From: UBA6019 sp035535055
GTDB lineage: Bacteria; Chloroflexota; Dormibacteria; Dormibacterales; Dormibacteraceae
Direction: 5' to 3'
Assembly (NCBI GenBank): GCA_035535055.1
Contig: DATLQT010000040.1
Location: 1-51,365, forward strand
Length of the DNA stretch: 51,365 bases
Numbering within the stretch: position 1 is the stretch's first letter; the number at the start of each line of letters is the position of its first letter. The position numbers and the translations under genes are program-made. A model generated the notes under the pieces. The model saw nothing but the letters and a program-made list of their open reading frames with translations, was not told the DNA's origin and did not search any database. Below, in pieces: positions 14,687-24,151 of the stretch.

Positions 14687-16417
14687 ATGGTCCTCGACCT
14701 GGTAGGGGTCGTCATCACCTGGATCGCGGTGGCGATCGGCGCCTGGTTCCTCGGCCAGTTCATGGTGCCCGTCTTCACCGGAGGGCGTGTCTTCCTCAGC
14801 CCGGTGCTGCGGCCTCTCGAGCGCGGCTTCTACTGGCTGATCGGCGTCAGGGAGGAGGAGGAGCAGACCTGGATCCAGTACACGGTCGCGATGCTGGCCG
14901 TGTCGGTGATCAGCTTCCTCTTCACCTACGTGATCATGCGGGTGCAGGACCACCTGCCCTTCAACCCGATGGGCTTCGCGGCCGTCCCCGCCGACCTCGC
15001 CTACAACACGGCGGTCAGCTTCACCACCAATACCAACTGGCAGAACTACACCGGCGAGACGACGATGTCGTACCTCTCGCAGATGCTGGCACTGGTCCTG
15101 CACAACTTCCTGTCAGCAGCAACCGGAATCGCGATGGCGATCGCCCTGGTGCGGGCCGTGAGCAGCCGGCAACTGAAGACCATCGGCAACTTCTACGTCG
15201 ACGTCACCCGCGCGACGCTCTATGTCCTGCTGCCGCTCTCGATCGTCGGTGCGCTCTTCATGGCCTCGCAGGGCATCGTGCAGTCGCTCGGCAGCTACCC
15301 CGTCGCCCACACGCTGGAGGGTGTGCAGCAGGTCATCGCGGTCGGCCCCTTCGCGTCCCAGGAGGTCATCAAGGACCTCGGCAACAACGGGGGCGGGCCC
15401 TTCAACGCCAACTCCGCCCATCCCTTCGAGAACCCGAACGGGCTCGTCAACCAACTGGAGATCTTCCTCGAGCTGCTGATCCCCTTCGCCCTCGTGGTGA
15501 CCTTCGGCAAGATGGTCGGGAGCATCAAGCAGGGGCTGGCGATAGGCGCGGCGATGGCAATCATGCTCATCGCCGGCACCGCCATCTCGATTGCCGCCGA
15601 GCAGGCCGGCAACCCCGCGCTCACGGCCGCGGGCGTCGACCAGGCGGCCTCCGCGACGCAGTCGGGCGGCAACATGGAGGGCAAGTCGGTCCGTTTCGGC
15701 TCGGTCTACAGCGCCATGTTCGAGGCGACCACAACCGGCACCAGCACCGGCTCGGTCGACTCGGGCCACGACAGCTTCACCCCCATCGGCGGAATGGTCC
15801 AGCTGGTCCAGATGGAGCTCGGCGAAGTCGACCCGGGCGGGATAGGCGCCGGGCTCTACTTCATCCTCGTCTTCGCAATCATCTCGGTCTTCATCGCGGG
15901 GCTGATGGTCGGTAGAACACCCGAGTACCTGGGCAAGAAGATCGAGTCCAAGGAGGTGCGGCTCGCGTCGCTGGCCGTGCTCGTCGACGTCGCCAGCATC
16001 CTCGGCTTCACCGCGCTGTCGGTGCTGGTGCCGGCCGGCCAGGCCGGCCCTTTGAACCCGGGTGCCCACGGCTTCAGCGAGATCCTCTACGCGTTCAGCT
16101 CGACCACCGCCAACAACGGCAGCGCATTTGCCGGGCTGAGCGGCAACACGCTCTACTACAACACCACGCTCGGGGCCGCGATGTGGATCGGCCGCTTCTT
16201 CGAAGTGATTCCGATACTCGCCCTGGCCGGAGCCCTGGCCGGCAAGAAGGTCGTGCCCGCGAGCGCGGGAACGCTGGGCACCGATACGCCCATCTTCGTC
16301 GGGCTCATGATCGGCGTGATCCTCATCGTCGGCGCCCTCACCTTCTTCCCGGCTCTCGCCCTGGGACCCATCCTCGAGCAGCTGCAGCTGGCCGCGGGCC
16401 ACCTGGCCGGGTCGTGA
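14687..16417 (+). CDS. kdpA: KdpA, potassium-binding channel-like subunit
   Basis: A 576-aa integral membrane protein of the superfamily of K+ transporters, forming the selectivity filter of the KdpFABC pump. Conserved Kdp features: PFNPMGF, the filter segment AVSFTTNTNWQNY, NNGGGPFNANSAHPFENP (second filter region), STTANNGSAFAG, and GRFFEVIPILALAG near the end. About ten membrane helices. Full length for the family. Its TGA overlaps the kdpB start as TGATG. Confidence 0.97.
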   Translation: MVLDLVGVVITWIAVAIGAWFLGQFMVPVFTGGRVFLSPVLRPLERGFYWLIGVREEEEQTWIQYTVAMLAVSVISFLFTYVIMRVQDHLPFNPMGFAAVPADLAYNTAVSFTTNTNWQNYTGETTMSYLSQMLALVLHNFLSAATGIAMAIALVRAVSSRQLKTIGNFYVDVTRATLYVLLPLSIVGALFMASQGIVQSLGSYPVAHTLEGVQQVIAVGPFASQEVIKDLGNNGGGPFNANSAHPFENPNGLVNQLEIFLELLIPFALVVTFGKMVGSIKQGLAIGAAMAIMLIAGTAISIAAEQAGNPALTAAGVDQAASATQSGGNMEGKSVRFGSVYSAMFEATTTGTSTGSVDSGHDSFTPIGGMVQLVQMELGEVDPGGIGAGLYFILVFAIISVFIAGLMVGRTPEYLGKKIESKEVRLASLAVLVDVASILGFTALSVLVPAGQAGPLNPGAHGFSEILYAFSSTTANNGSAFAGLSGNTLYYNTTLGAAMWIGRFFEVIPILALAGALAGKKVVPASAGTLGTDTPIFVGLMIGVILIVGALTFFPALALGPILEQLQLAAGHLAGS

Positions 16418-18504
16418 TGCGGGTTCAGACCCTCGACCCGGTGACGGTCAAGAAGCGCAACGAGCGGCGCGGGCGGAGCAGCCTCACCGACCGACGGATC
16501 CTCTACCCGGCGCTGTGGTCGAGCCTCCTCAAGCTCGACCCGCGCTGGCAGCTTCGCAACCCGGTGATGTTCGTGGTCGAGGTCGGCTCGGTGATCACGA
16601 CGGTCATCTTCGTCGTCGACCTGTTCAATGGCACGCCCGGTAGCAGCGGTCCCAACAGCGAACTCTTCGTCGGCCAGATCACGACCTGGCTCTGGTTCAC
16701 GGTCCTCTTCGCCAACTTCGCCGAGGCGGTCGCCGAGGGCCGCGGCAAGGCCCAGGCGGCGAGCCTGCGCCGCTCGCGCACCGACACCATCGGCCGCCGT
16801 CTGCGCGACGACGGCGGCGAGGAGCCGGTCCCGGCCCCCGACCTGTGCAAGGGCGATCGCGTGGTCTGCGAGGCGGGCGACGTGATCCCGGGAGACGGCG
16901 ACATCGTCGAGGGCATCGCCTCGATCGACGAGTCGGCGATCACAGGCGAGTCCGCGCCCGTGATCCGCGAGGCGGGCGGCGATCGGACCGCCGTCACCGG
17001 CGGAACCAAGGTGCTCTCCGACCGGGTCGTGGTCGAGATCAGCGCCAATCCGGGGGAGACCTTCCTCGACCGGATGATCGGGCTCGTCGAGAGCGCCTCG
17101 CGTCGCAAGACGCCGAACGAGATCGCCCTCAACATCCTCCTCGCCGCGCTGACCATCATCTTCATGTTCGCGACCGTCACCCTTCAGCCCTTCGCGATCT
17201 ACGCGGGCACCTCGGTGACGATCACCGTCCTCATCGCTCTCCTCGTCTGCCTCATCCCGACCACCATCGGCGCCCTTTTATCGGCGATCGGCATCGCCGG
17301 CATCGACCGCCTCCTCCAGCGCAACGTGGTGGCGCTCTCCGGCCGAGCGGTGGAGGCCGCCGGCGACGTCGACACCCTGCTCCTCGACAAGACCGGCACC
17401 ATCACCTTCGGCAACCGGCAGGCGGCGGAATTCGTGCCCGCGCCGGGCGTCGACATGTCCCGCCTGGTCGAAGCGGCTGCCCTCTCGAGCCTCGCCGACA
17501 CCACGCCCGAGGGCAAGTCGATAGTGAGCCTGGCCGGCCGGCTGGGCACCGATGTCACCGGCCGCGCCGAGAAGGAGATGGTGTTCGTCGCCTTCACCGC
17601 GACCACCCGCATGAGTGGTGTCGACTTCGACGACCGCAGCATCCGCAAGGGCGCCGACGACGCCATCGCCCGATGGTCCGAGCACGACCTGCCGGAGGCG
17701 GTGCGGGAGTCGGTGGAGCTGATCGGCCGCTCCGGCGGCACGCCGCTGGTGGTCGGCGAGAACCAGAAGGTCCTCGGGACGGTGCACCTAAAGGACATAG
17801 TCAAGCCCAACATCCGGAGCCGCTTCGAGGACCTGCGCCGGATGGGACTGCGGACGGTGATGGTCACCGGCGATAACCCACTGACCGCGGCTGCGATCGC
17901 GCGTGAGTCGGGAGTCGACGACTTCCTCGCCCAGGCGACGCCGGAGACAAAGCTGGAGCTGATCCGGAAAGAACAGGGAGTCGGGCGGATGGTGGCCATG
18001 ACCGGCGACGGCACCAACGATGCGCCGGCCCTGGCCCAGGCCGACGTGGCCGTCGCCATGAACACCGGCACCCAGGCCGCCAAGGAGGCCGGCAACCTCA
18101 TCGACCTCGACTCCGACCCGACCAAGCTGATCGAGATCGTCGAGGCGGGCAAGCAGATGCTGATGACGCGCGGCGCGCTGACGACCTTCAGCATCGCCAA
18201 CGACGTCGCCAAGTACTTCGCGATCATCCCCGCCATCTTCATCGCGGCGTTGCCCGACCTCCGCGCGCTCAACGTGATGCAGCTGCACAGCCCCGACAGC
18301 GCGGTGCTGTCGGCCGTGATCTTCAACGCCCTGGTCATCGTGGCCCTGATCCCGCTCGCCCTCCGTGGTGTCGCCTACCGCCCCATCGGCGCGGCGGCGC
18401 TGCTGCGCAACAACCTGCTCATCTACGGGATCGGCGGGATCATCGCCCCCTTCATCGGCATCAAGGTCATCGACCTGATCGTCACCGCCCTGGGCCTGGG
18501 CTGA
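16417..18504 (+). CDS. kdpB: KdpB, catalytic P-type ATPase subunit
   Basis: A 695-aa P-type ATPase subunit that hydrolyses ATP to drive K+ uptake through KdpA. The actuator loop has ITGESAPV, the phosphorylation site DKTGTITFGN places the acceptor Asp near residue 324, the nucleotide-binding domain contains KGADDAIARW, and the hinge has MTGDGTNDAPALAQADVAVAM. The Kdp-specific membrane segment LIPTTIGALLSAIGIAG is present. ATG 16417 overlaps the kdpA stop; the longer reading upstream is a kdpA shadow. Confidence 0.97.
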   Translation: MRVQTLDPVTVKKRNERRGRSSLTDRRILYPALWSSLLKLDPRWQLRNPVMFVVEVGSVITTVIFVVDLFNGTPGSSGPNSELFVGQITTWLWFTVLFANFAEAVAEGRGKAQAASLRRSRTDTIGRRLRDDGGEEPVPAPDLCKGDRVVCEAGDVIPGDGDIVEGIASIDESAITGESAPVIREAGGDRTAVTGGTKVLSDRVVVEISANPGETFLDRMIGLVESASRRKTPNEIALNILLAALTIIFMFATVTLQPFAIYAGTSVTITVLIALLVCLIPTTIGALLSAIGIAGIDRLLQRNVVALSGRAVEAAGDVDTLLLDKTGTITFGNRQAAEFVPAPGVDMSRLVEAAALSSLADTTPEGKSIVSLAGRLGTDVTGRAEKEMVFVAFTATTRMSGVDFDDRSIRKGADDAIARWSEHDLPEAVRESVELIGRSGGTPLVVGENQKVLGTVHLKDIVKPNIRSRFEDLRRMGLRTVMVTGDNPLTAAAIARESGVDDFLAQATPETKLELIRKEQGVGRMVAMTGDGTNDAPALAQADVAVAMNTGTQAAKEAGNLIDLDSDPTKLIEIVEAGKQMLMTRGALTTFSIANDVAKYFAIIPAIFIAALPDLRALNVMQLHSPDSAVLSAVIFNALVIVALIPLALRGVAYRPIGAAALLRNNLLIYGIGGIIAPFIGIKVIDLIVTALGLG

Positions 18505-18519
18505 GAGGAAAAGCCAGAA

Positions 18520-19131
18520 ATGCTTCGTTCACTCCCGTCGGAGCTGCTGAAATCCCTCCGCCTGACCATCGTCTACGCGCTGGTGACCGGCCTGGCATAC
18601 CCGCTGCTGGTGACTGGTATCGCGCAGGCGCTGTTCCCGAGCCAGGCCAACGGCAGCCTGGTGACCAGGAACGGGCAGGTCGTGGGCTCCAGCCTGATCG
18701 GCCAGCAGTTCATCTCGGACAAGTACTTCCACGGCCGCCCCTCGGCGACGGTGGACCCGAACACCGGCAAGCCGCTGCCTTATGCCGCCAACAACTCTGG
18801 CGGCAGCAACCTCGCCCCCTCCAACAAGGCGTTGATCAAGCGCGTCTCCGGCGACGTCGCCAGCATCAAGGCGTCCGACCCCGGGGTCCCGTCCTCAGGA
18901 GTCCCGGTCGACCTGGTGACGACCGACTTCAGCGGTGTGGACCCCGACATCTCGGAGGCGGCGGCGCTAACCCAGGTCGAGCGCGTGGCCCAGGTCCGCG
19001 GCCTCGACCCAGCCAGGGTCCGAGCGCTCGTCGAAGCGCACGTTGACGGCCGGGTCCTCTGGATCTTCGGCGAGCCGCACGTCAACGTGCTTTCACTCAA
19101 CATGGCCCTCGATGCGGGAGCCGCGGGTTAG
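18520..19131 (+). CDS. kdpC: KdpC subunit
   Basis: A 203-aa single-span subunit. One N-terminal helix (LRLTIVYALVTGLAYPLLVTG) is followed by an extracytoplasmic domain with the family signature QFISDKYFHGRPSA, NNSGGSNLAPSN, and C-terminal VNVLSLNMALD. KdpC aids ATP binding and K+ affinity of KdpB. AGAGGAAAAG at 18505-18514 is the ribosome binding region. It is overlapped by the next gene for 20 bases. Confidence 0.96.
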   Translation: MLRSLPSELLKSLRLTIVYALVTGLAYPLLVTGIAQALFPSQANGSLVTRNGQVVGSSLIGQQFISDKYFHGRPSATVDPNTGKPLPYAANNSGGSNLAPSNKALIKRVSGDVASIKASDPGVPSSGVPVDLVTTDFSGVDPDISEAAALTQVERVAQVRGLDPARVRALVEAHVDGRVLWIFGEPHVNVLSLNMALDAGAAG

Positions 19132-20173
19132 CGGGGAAATCGAGCGCGGGCGGCTGAAGGTCTTCCTGGGCGCCACGCCGGGCGCTGGCAAGACCTACGC
19201 GATGCTGCGCGAGGCCCACCGGCTGGCGGAGGCAGGCCATGACGTGGGGGTCGGCTACATCGAGACCTACAACCGGCCGCGCACGGTCGAGCTGCTGGCC
19301 GGCCTGAACGTGGTCCCCCGGGCCAGGATCCCCTACAAGGGCACCGTCCTCGAGGAGATGGACCTCGACGCGGTCCTCGCCCGCCGGCCGGAGATCGCCG
19401 TGGTCGACGAGCTGGCCCACACCAACGTCCCCGGCCTCCGCCACGCCAAGCGCTGGCAGGACGTCGAGGAGCTGCGCGCGGCCGGAGTCGACGTCATCAC
19501 CACTGTCAACGTCCAGCACGTCGAGAGCGTCAAGGACCTGGTCGAGAAGGTGACCGGGATCGTCGTTCGTGAGACGGTCCCTGACCGCGAGCTGGATGGC
19601 GCCGACGAGATCCAGTTCATCGACATCACGCCCGAGGCGCTCCGCAAGCGGATGCGCCACGGCAACATCTACGCCCGCGACAAGGTGGAGACGGCTCTCT
19701 CCAACTTCTTCCGGCCCCAGAACCTTGCCGCCATGCGGGAGATCGGGCTGCGCCTGGTGGCCGACTCGATGGCTCGCTCCCGGCAGGTCTTGCAATCGCC
19801 GGAGGACGTGCTCGTGGCGGTCTCCTGCGCCGCCTCCTCGGAGGACCTGATCCGGCGTGGCGCCCGCCTCGCGCGCCGTTTGGGCGGTAGCTGCCAGGTG
19901 GTCACCGTCCAGCAGGGCAATCCGAGGGAGGCGGAGATCGAGCACTACCGGGCGCTGGCCAGCCAGCTCGGATGTTCCTTCGCCGTGCTGGGCGGCAACG
20001 ACGTTGCCGCGGCCGTGGTCGAGGCGGCCCTCGGCTCGGCGGTGGAGCACGTGGTGGTGGGGGAGATGGTCGCGACCCCGGGCTGGACGCGTCTCCGGCC
20101 GACCGTGGTGGACCGGATCGTCGACGGCCTGCCCCATTCGGACGTCCACGTGATCGCGCGGGTGGCGGGTTGA
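19112..20173 (+). CDS. stand-alone KdpD sensor module (KdpD N-domain plus Usp)
   Basis: A 353-aa soluble protein equal to the N-terminal cytoplasmic part of KdpD, without kinase. Residues about 12-215 are the KdpD domain with intact Walker A GATPGAGKT (20-28), DELAHTN, and ITTVNVQHVESVKD. Residues about 230-350 are a Usp-like domain. In full KdpD these domains bind ATP and, in some species, cyclic-di-AMP, and tune the kinase. It probably acts in trans on the kinase at 12600. ATG 19112 lies inside kdpC. The next gene starts in its stop codon (TTGA). Confidence 0.9.
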   Translation: MREPRVSGEIERGRLKVFLGATPGAGKTYAMLREAHRLAEAGHDVGVGYIETYNRPRTVELLAGLNVVPRARIPYKGTVLEEMDLDAVLARRPEIAVVDELAHTNVPGLRHAKRWQDVEELRAAGVDVITTVNVQHVESVKDLVEKVTGIVVRETVPDRELDGADEIQFIDITPEALRKRMRHGNIYARDKVETALSNFFRPQNLAAMREIGLRLVADSMARSRQVLQSPEDVLVAVSCAASSEDLIRRGARLARRLGGSCQVVTVQQGNPREAEIEHYRALASQLGCSFAVLGGNDVAAAVVEAALGSAVEHVVVGEMVATPGWTRLRPTVVDRIVDGLPHSDVHVIARVAG

Positions 20174-21279
20174 AGGCCGAGGAGCGGCAACGGCCGGATC
20201 CCCTCGCCGTGCTGCGCCAGGTATCGGCCGAGACGCGGCGGCGGACTCTCTTCCGCGTCTACCTCGGATACGCCCGGGGCGCTGGAACGACGACGGCCAT
20301 GCTGGAGGAGGGCCGCCGGCGCGCCGGCCGCGGCACCGACGTGGTGGTCGCCTCCTACCGCGTTCACGGCGACCCCGCACTTGCGCTGTATGACCTCGAG
20401 GTGCTCGGCGCCGCCCGCAGGCCAGCTACGGAGCAGCGGCTCGATGTCAAGGCGGTCCTGACCCGAAACCCGGAGGTAGTCTGCATCGACGACCTCGCCG
20501 CTCCCGACGCCGGTGGCCGGCCGCGGCTGGAGGCGGTCGCCGAGCTGCTGGCGGCAGGCATTACCGTGCTCGGGACCCTCCACGCACTCTCGATCAGGAG
20601 CACGGCCGACGCCTTCGCGACACTGCTGGGCTCGAATCTTCCCCGACCCCTGGTCGAAGACGCCGCCCTGGAGTCGATCGACGAGCTAGAGCTGGTCGAC
20701 GTCACACCGGCAGACTTGCTGGAGCGGCTCCGTGAGCAAGTGGTATTGCGGCCGGCCGACATGGCGGTGGCGCTCCAGGCGGAGCTCCGGCAGGCGGTGC
20801 TCGAAGGCCTCCGGGAGACAGCCTTCCGGATCATCGCCGAGGCCGCCGACCGGCAGCTGGTCGACTACATGCGGGAGAGCAAGGTCGAGTCGCCCTGGGA
20901 GGTCCGTGGCCGGATCGTCCTCTGCCTGCAACCGGAGGCGAACCTCGAGAGGAGAATCCGCCGCGCCTTCGCCTACGCCGCCGCACAGGATGCCAAGTTC
21001 ACGGTCGTCTCGGTGCGGACAAAGTCCCAGACCGACACCGAGAAGGAATGGATGGGCGGCTGTGCGTCACTGACACATCAGCTCGGCGGTGAGTTCGTCC
21101 ACCTCTACGGGCGGTCGGTCGCCGCGACCCTTGTCGCCTACATCCAGGAGTCACTGGCGACTGAGGTGATCCTCGGCCACCGCCGCCATGCCCGCTGGCT
21201 GCCCGGCGACACGACCAGCGAGGTCATCCGGCGCCTGTCAGGGGTTGACGTCCACATCCTCCGCGCCGATACCGATTGA
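20170..21279 (+). CDS. second, degenerate KdpD sensor-module paralogue
   Basis: A 369-aa protein with the same plan as its neighbour (KdpD-like domain, then Usp-like domain) but diverged. The Walker A position reads GYARGAGTT (33-41): the lysine is replaced by Thr40. The DELAHTN block is CIDDLAAPD. Later segments keep the fold (ELELVDVTPADLLERLR, and Usp-like RIVLCLQPEANLERRIRRA). It probably cannot hydrolyse ATP normally and may be a regulatory partner of the first module or kinase. Start TTG 20170 overlaps the upstream TGA; there is no better start. Confidence 0.78.
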   Translation: MKAEERQRPDPLAVLRQVSAETRRRTLFRVYLGYARGAGTTTAMLEEGRRRAGRGTDVVVASYRVHGDPALALYDLEVLGAARRPATEQRLDVKAVLTRNPEVVCIDDLAAPDAGGRPRLEAVAELLAAGITVLGTLHALSIRSTADAFATLLGSNLPRPLVEDAALESIDELELVDVTPADLLERLREQVVLRPADMAVALQAELRQAVLEGLRETAFRIIAEAADRQLVDYMRESKVESPWEVRGRIVLCLQPEANLERRIRRAFAYAAAQDAKFTVVSVRTKSQTDTEKEWMGGCASLTHQLGGEFVHLYGRSVAATLVAYIQESLATEVILGHRRHARWLPGDTTSEVIRRLSGVDVHILRADTD

Positions 21280-21674
21280 GGCGTCCCGACCGGGCCTCTC
21301 AGCGAAGCGCACTGGCGGGCGCCCCACGAGGTCCGGCAGGTGGCCGGCGAGGGTCCCACGAGCTGGCCGTAGACGTGATTGCACCAATCCACCGGATGCT
21401 CCTATGGGTTGTCAAGCACCTGCAGGGGACCCGGCACAGTCACGGTCAGCCGAGGGCCCCATCCCCAGAAAGCCGAGCCCGATCCCAATCCAGGTACTGG
21501 GAGAGCTAAAGCGTCGCCTCGGCCATGGCCAGCTGCTCCGAAACCCTGAATTGGCGGTGCAGCCGACTCCTGGGAAGCAACATCGGGCACCCTCAGGTCG
21601 GTGTACCTATAGTCATTAACATTCCTTTGCAGTGGCAGAGTAGTTCCGCCCCGCCAAAGCGGAGGTCCGAATAA
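21280..21674. other. intergenic region before the ABC-2 operon
   Basis: 395 bases without a convincing gene on either strand. At its end TCCGC (21645-21649) can pair with GCGGA (21659-21663); the second arm overlaps the GGAGG ribosome binding site (21661-21665) of the ABC ATPase, so it could lower translation. TATAGT at 21608-21613 could be a -10 box, but no matching -35 is visible. Base composition is less GC-rich than in the kdp genes. Confidence 0.45.
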
Positions 21675-22652
21675 ATGGTCGAAGCGCCGTCGAGTGGTGA
21701 GGGGTCGATCGAGTCGCCCGCCCTCAAGGTCGAACAGCTCACGAAGCGGTTCGGTAACCGGACGGCGTTTCAGGAAGTGTCATTCACGGTGGCGCCAGGC
21801 GAAGTGTTCGGCTTTCTAGGACCGAATGGCGCGGGGAAGACGACCACGGTGCGGACCCTTGGCACGCTCATAGCTCCCACATCGGGGTCCGCCAGCGTGG
21901 CTGGCATACCCCTGACATCGGGTAACGAACAGGAGATTCGCCAGCGCATCTCGATCATGCCTGAGAACCCGGGCCTGTATCAGCGGCTCACGGTCATTGA
22001 GAACCTTCAACTCTTCGCCGGCCTATACGGCCAACGCAACCCGGGTTCCCGCATCAGCAACGCCCTTGAAGCCGTCAACCTCACAGCGCGCGGCGGCGAT
22101 CTGTGCGGCAGCCTCTCCAAAGGGTTGCGGCAGCGTGTGGGGCTGGCACGTGCGCTCCTCAACGATCCGGCGGTCATGTTCCTCGATGAGCCGACGTCAG
22201 GACTGGATCCAGTGGCGGCAGGCGAAGTCCACGATCTGATCATCGGACTGCGTCAGCGCGGGGTCACCATTTTCCTCACCACCCATCGCCTAGAGGAAGC
22301 GGAGCGCCTATGCGACCGGGTGGCCATTCTCAACACCACGCTGCGCTTGGTCGGTCGGCCTGACGAACTCCGTGACAGCCTATTCAGCAAGTCCCTGTTG
22401 GTAGAGACCCTGGCACCGCTGGCTGCGCCCGGTGACGTCTTCAACAGTGCAGAAGGCGTCGTGAGCTGGCGAACCGAAGGAGAGAGCAGCTACGTTTTGG
22501 ACGTCGCCGATCCGAGAATGATCGCTCCGCAGGTCACCCGAGCTCTGGTCGCGGCAGGTGCCGATGTCGTCTCGATAACCGAGTCCCGTCACTCTCTCGA
22601 GGACGTCTACCTGCAATTGGTCGACGAGGACCCGGAGGCACCACGACGTTGA
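21675..22652 (+). CDS. ABC-2 type transporter ATP-binding protein
   Basis: A 325-aa ATPase of the NatA/drug-export type. Walker A GPNGAGKTTT is near residue 50, the signature is LSKGLRQRVGLARAL, Walker B is VMFLDEPTSGLDP, and the H-loop is TTHRLEEAE. The C-terminal 90 residues form the accessory domain of this subfamily. It pairs with the next gene, whose TTG start overlaps its TGA. It probably powers export of an ion, lipid or toxic compound; substrate unknown. GGAGG lies 9 bases before ATG 21675. Codons are more AT-rich than in the kdp genes, consistent with acquisition. Confidence 0.93.
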   Translation: MVEAPSSGEGSIESPALKVEQLTKRFGNRTAFQEVSFTVAPGEVFGFLGPNGAGKTTTVRTLGTLIAPTSGSASVAGIPLTSGNEQEIRQRISIMPENPGLYQRLTVIENLQLFAGLYGQRNPGSRISNALEAVNLTARGGDLCGSLSKGLRQRVGLARALLNDPAVMFLDEPTSGLDPVAAGEVHDLIIGLRQRGVTIFLTTHRLEEAERLCDRVAILNTTLRLVGRPDELRDSLFSKSLLVETLAPLAAPGDVFNSAEGVVSWRTEGESSYVLDVADPRMIAPQVTRALVAAGADVVSITESRHSLEDVYLQLVDEDPEAPRR

Positions 22653-23470
22653 ACCTCAGCTTCGGACGCCTGATTGCTGTACTCCGCAAGGAGCTGCGTG
22701 AGTACCGCCGCAGCCCCTTCATCCTCGTGACGATGGCGTTGCTCCCGCTCGTTTTTCTCGTGGAGCCCTTGATCACCATCTTTCGAATCAGCCCGTCGGT
22801 CAAGGCGACCAGTGTGGATACGGCGGTCGGAGCTACGTTCCTGGTGCTGTTGATTGCGCCCGCCCTGCTCCCTGCTGTGATTGCCGCCTACTCCGTGGTC
22901 GGCGAGCGTGAGCAAGGAACCCTCGAACCCCTGCTGACCACCCCGGTCACCCGCGAGGAGCTGCTGCTGGGCAAGGCCCTCGGTGTTGTCATTCCGGCAG
23001 TTGGCATGGCCTACGTCATTTTCGCGGTTATCCAGATCTGCGCCAAGCTCTTCGCCAGCAATCCAGCTGTGGTCTCGGACCTGGGACAAGGGCCGCATAT
23101 CCTGGCGGAGATCCTCTTCGCGCCGCTCCTGGCGGGATGGTCGATCTGGGTGGGCATCGGTATCTCCTCGAGAGCGAGCGACGTGCGAGTTGCTCAGCAG
23201 CTGGGGACACTCTCGAGCATTCCACCGCTGGCGGTCGTGGCCTTGGTCTCTTTCAACGTGTTCACCCCGAGCGTCACCCTCGCAGTTGTGTTCGCGCTCG
23301 TACTGCTCGTGGCCGACATCATCCTGTTTCGCCTCGTCTCGGCGTTATTCGAACGCGAGCGACTCATCACAGGCGCTCGGAATCAGCGAGAGTCGAGCGG
23401 TGGTGGCCACGATCCCGCACCGGGTACGGTGCGACGGATACCGCGCTTAGGGGGTACCAGCGATGGGTGA
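22649..23470 (+). CDS. ABC-2 type transporter permease
   Basis: A 273-aa permease with about six membrane helices. The family signature is present: N-terminal LIAVLRKELREYRRSP, then YSVVGEREQGTLEPLLTTPV, TREELLLGK. A charged C-terminal tail of about 40 residues is cytoplasmic. Start TTG 22649 sits in the TGA of the ATPase gene, so the pair is translated together. It is the membrane channel of the exporter. Confidence 0.9.
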   Translation: MNLSFGRLIAVLRKELREYRRSPFILVTMALLPLVFLVEPLITIFRISPSVKATSVDTAVGATFLVLLIAPALLPAVIAAYSVVGEREQGTLEPLLTTPVTREELLLGKALGVVIPAVGMAYVIFAVIQICAKLFASNPAVVSDLGQGPHILAEILFAPLLAGWSIWVGIGISSRASDVRVAQQLGTLSSIPPLAVVALVSFNVFTPSVTLAVVFALVLLVADIILFRLVSALFERERLITGARNQRESSGGGHDPAPGTVRRIPRLGGTSDG

Positions 23471-23518
23471 CGGAACACCCAGGCTGGAACGACTCGTCAG
23501 AGGAGGTAGGCGCAAGGC

Positions 23519-24022
23519 ATGCCCATAGCTTCGCGACCGGTGGTCATGCTGGCTGGCATCCTGGGTGGTTCTGGCACCCACGTCATACAGATCACCATTC
23601 TCATCGTGGTGGCAGTTGTCCTAATGGGTTACTTCCTCCTGTCGCGCGTCCGCGATCGAGCAGGCGGCGGTGGCATCCGCGCCGCGGCAACGCCTGACCG
23701 AGCACGGGCGGGAGCGACGAGCGACGGTACTCTTAGGTTGGTTCGGACGTGGGGTGGGATCGGTGCAGGTGGACAGTGGGACATCGCAATCGATGGCATC
23801 GTGGTGGGGTCGATCGCCAACAAAGAAACCGTCGAAGTAGATGTGGCCCCTGGGCACCACACTTTGCGGCTCGGGTCCGGCAGGCACCGCAGCGGGGAGT
23901 GTTCGTTCGACGTCGCGCAGGACGAGGTCGTGGGCTTCAGTTGCCATGGACCGAGGTTCTGGCCGATGTTAGTGGCCGCCGCCATCAAGCCCGATCTCTG
24001 GATTTCGCTCAGGCGAGAGTGA
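23519..24022 (+). CDS. small membrane-anchored protein of unknown function
   Basis: A 167-aa protein with one membrane helix (ITILIVVAVVLMGYFLL, residues about 25-41), a short basic linker and a beta-rich domain (about 68-165) with the pattern WDIAIDGIVVGSIAN, VEVDVAPGHHTLRL and VGFSCHGP. The strand pattern resembles small PEGA-like beta domains, but I cannot assign it firmly. GAGGAGG lies at 23499-23505 before ATG 23519. It lies 48 bases behind the ABC-2 permease and may belong to that operon. An IS element follows. Confidence 0.65.
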   Translation: MPIASRPVVMLAGILGGSGTHVIQITILIVVAVVLMGYFLLSRVRDRAGGGGIRAAATPDRARAGATSDGTLRLVRTWGGIGAGGQWDIAIDGIVVGSIANKETVEVDVAPGHHTLRLGSGRHRSGECSFDVAQDEVVGFSCHGPRFWPMLVAAAIKPDLWISLRRE

Positions 24023-24151
24023 CGTCTCGGAGAGTGCCGGGGGTGGCGGCCACGTTCCGCCACCAAGCTGGAGTGCGACACTGGGTCGGTTGAAGTCGGT
24101 GGGTCAGCGTGTGGGCGGACAGCGCCGGGATGAGCAGATGCAAGCTCCTAA

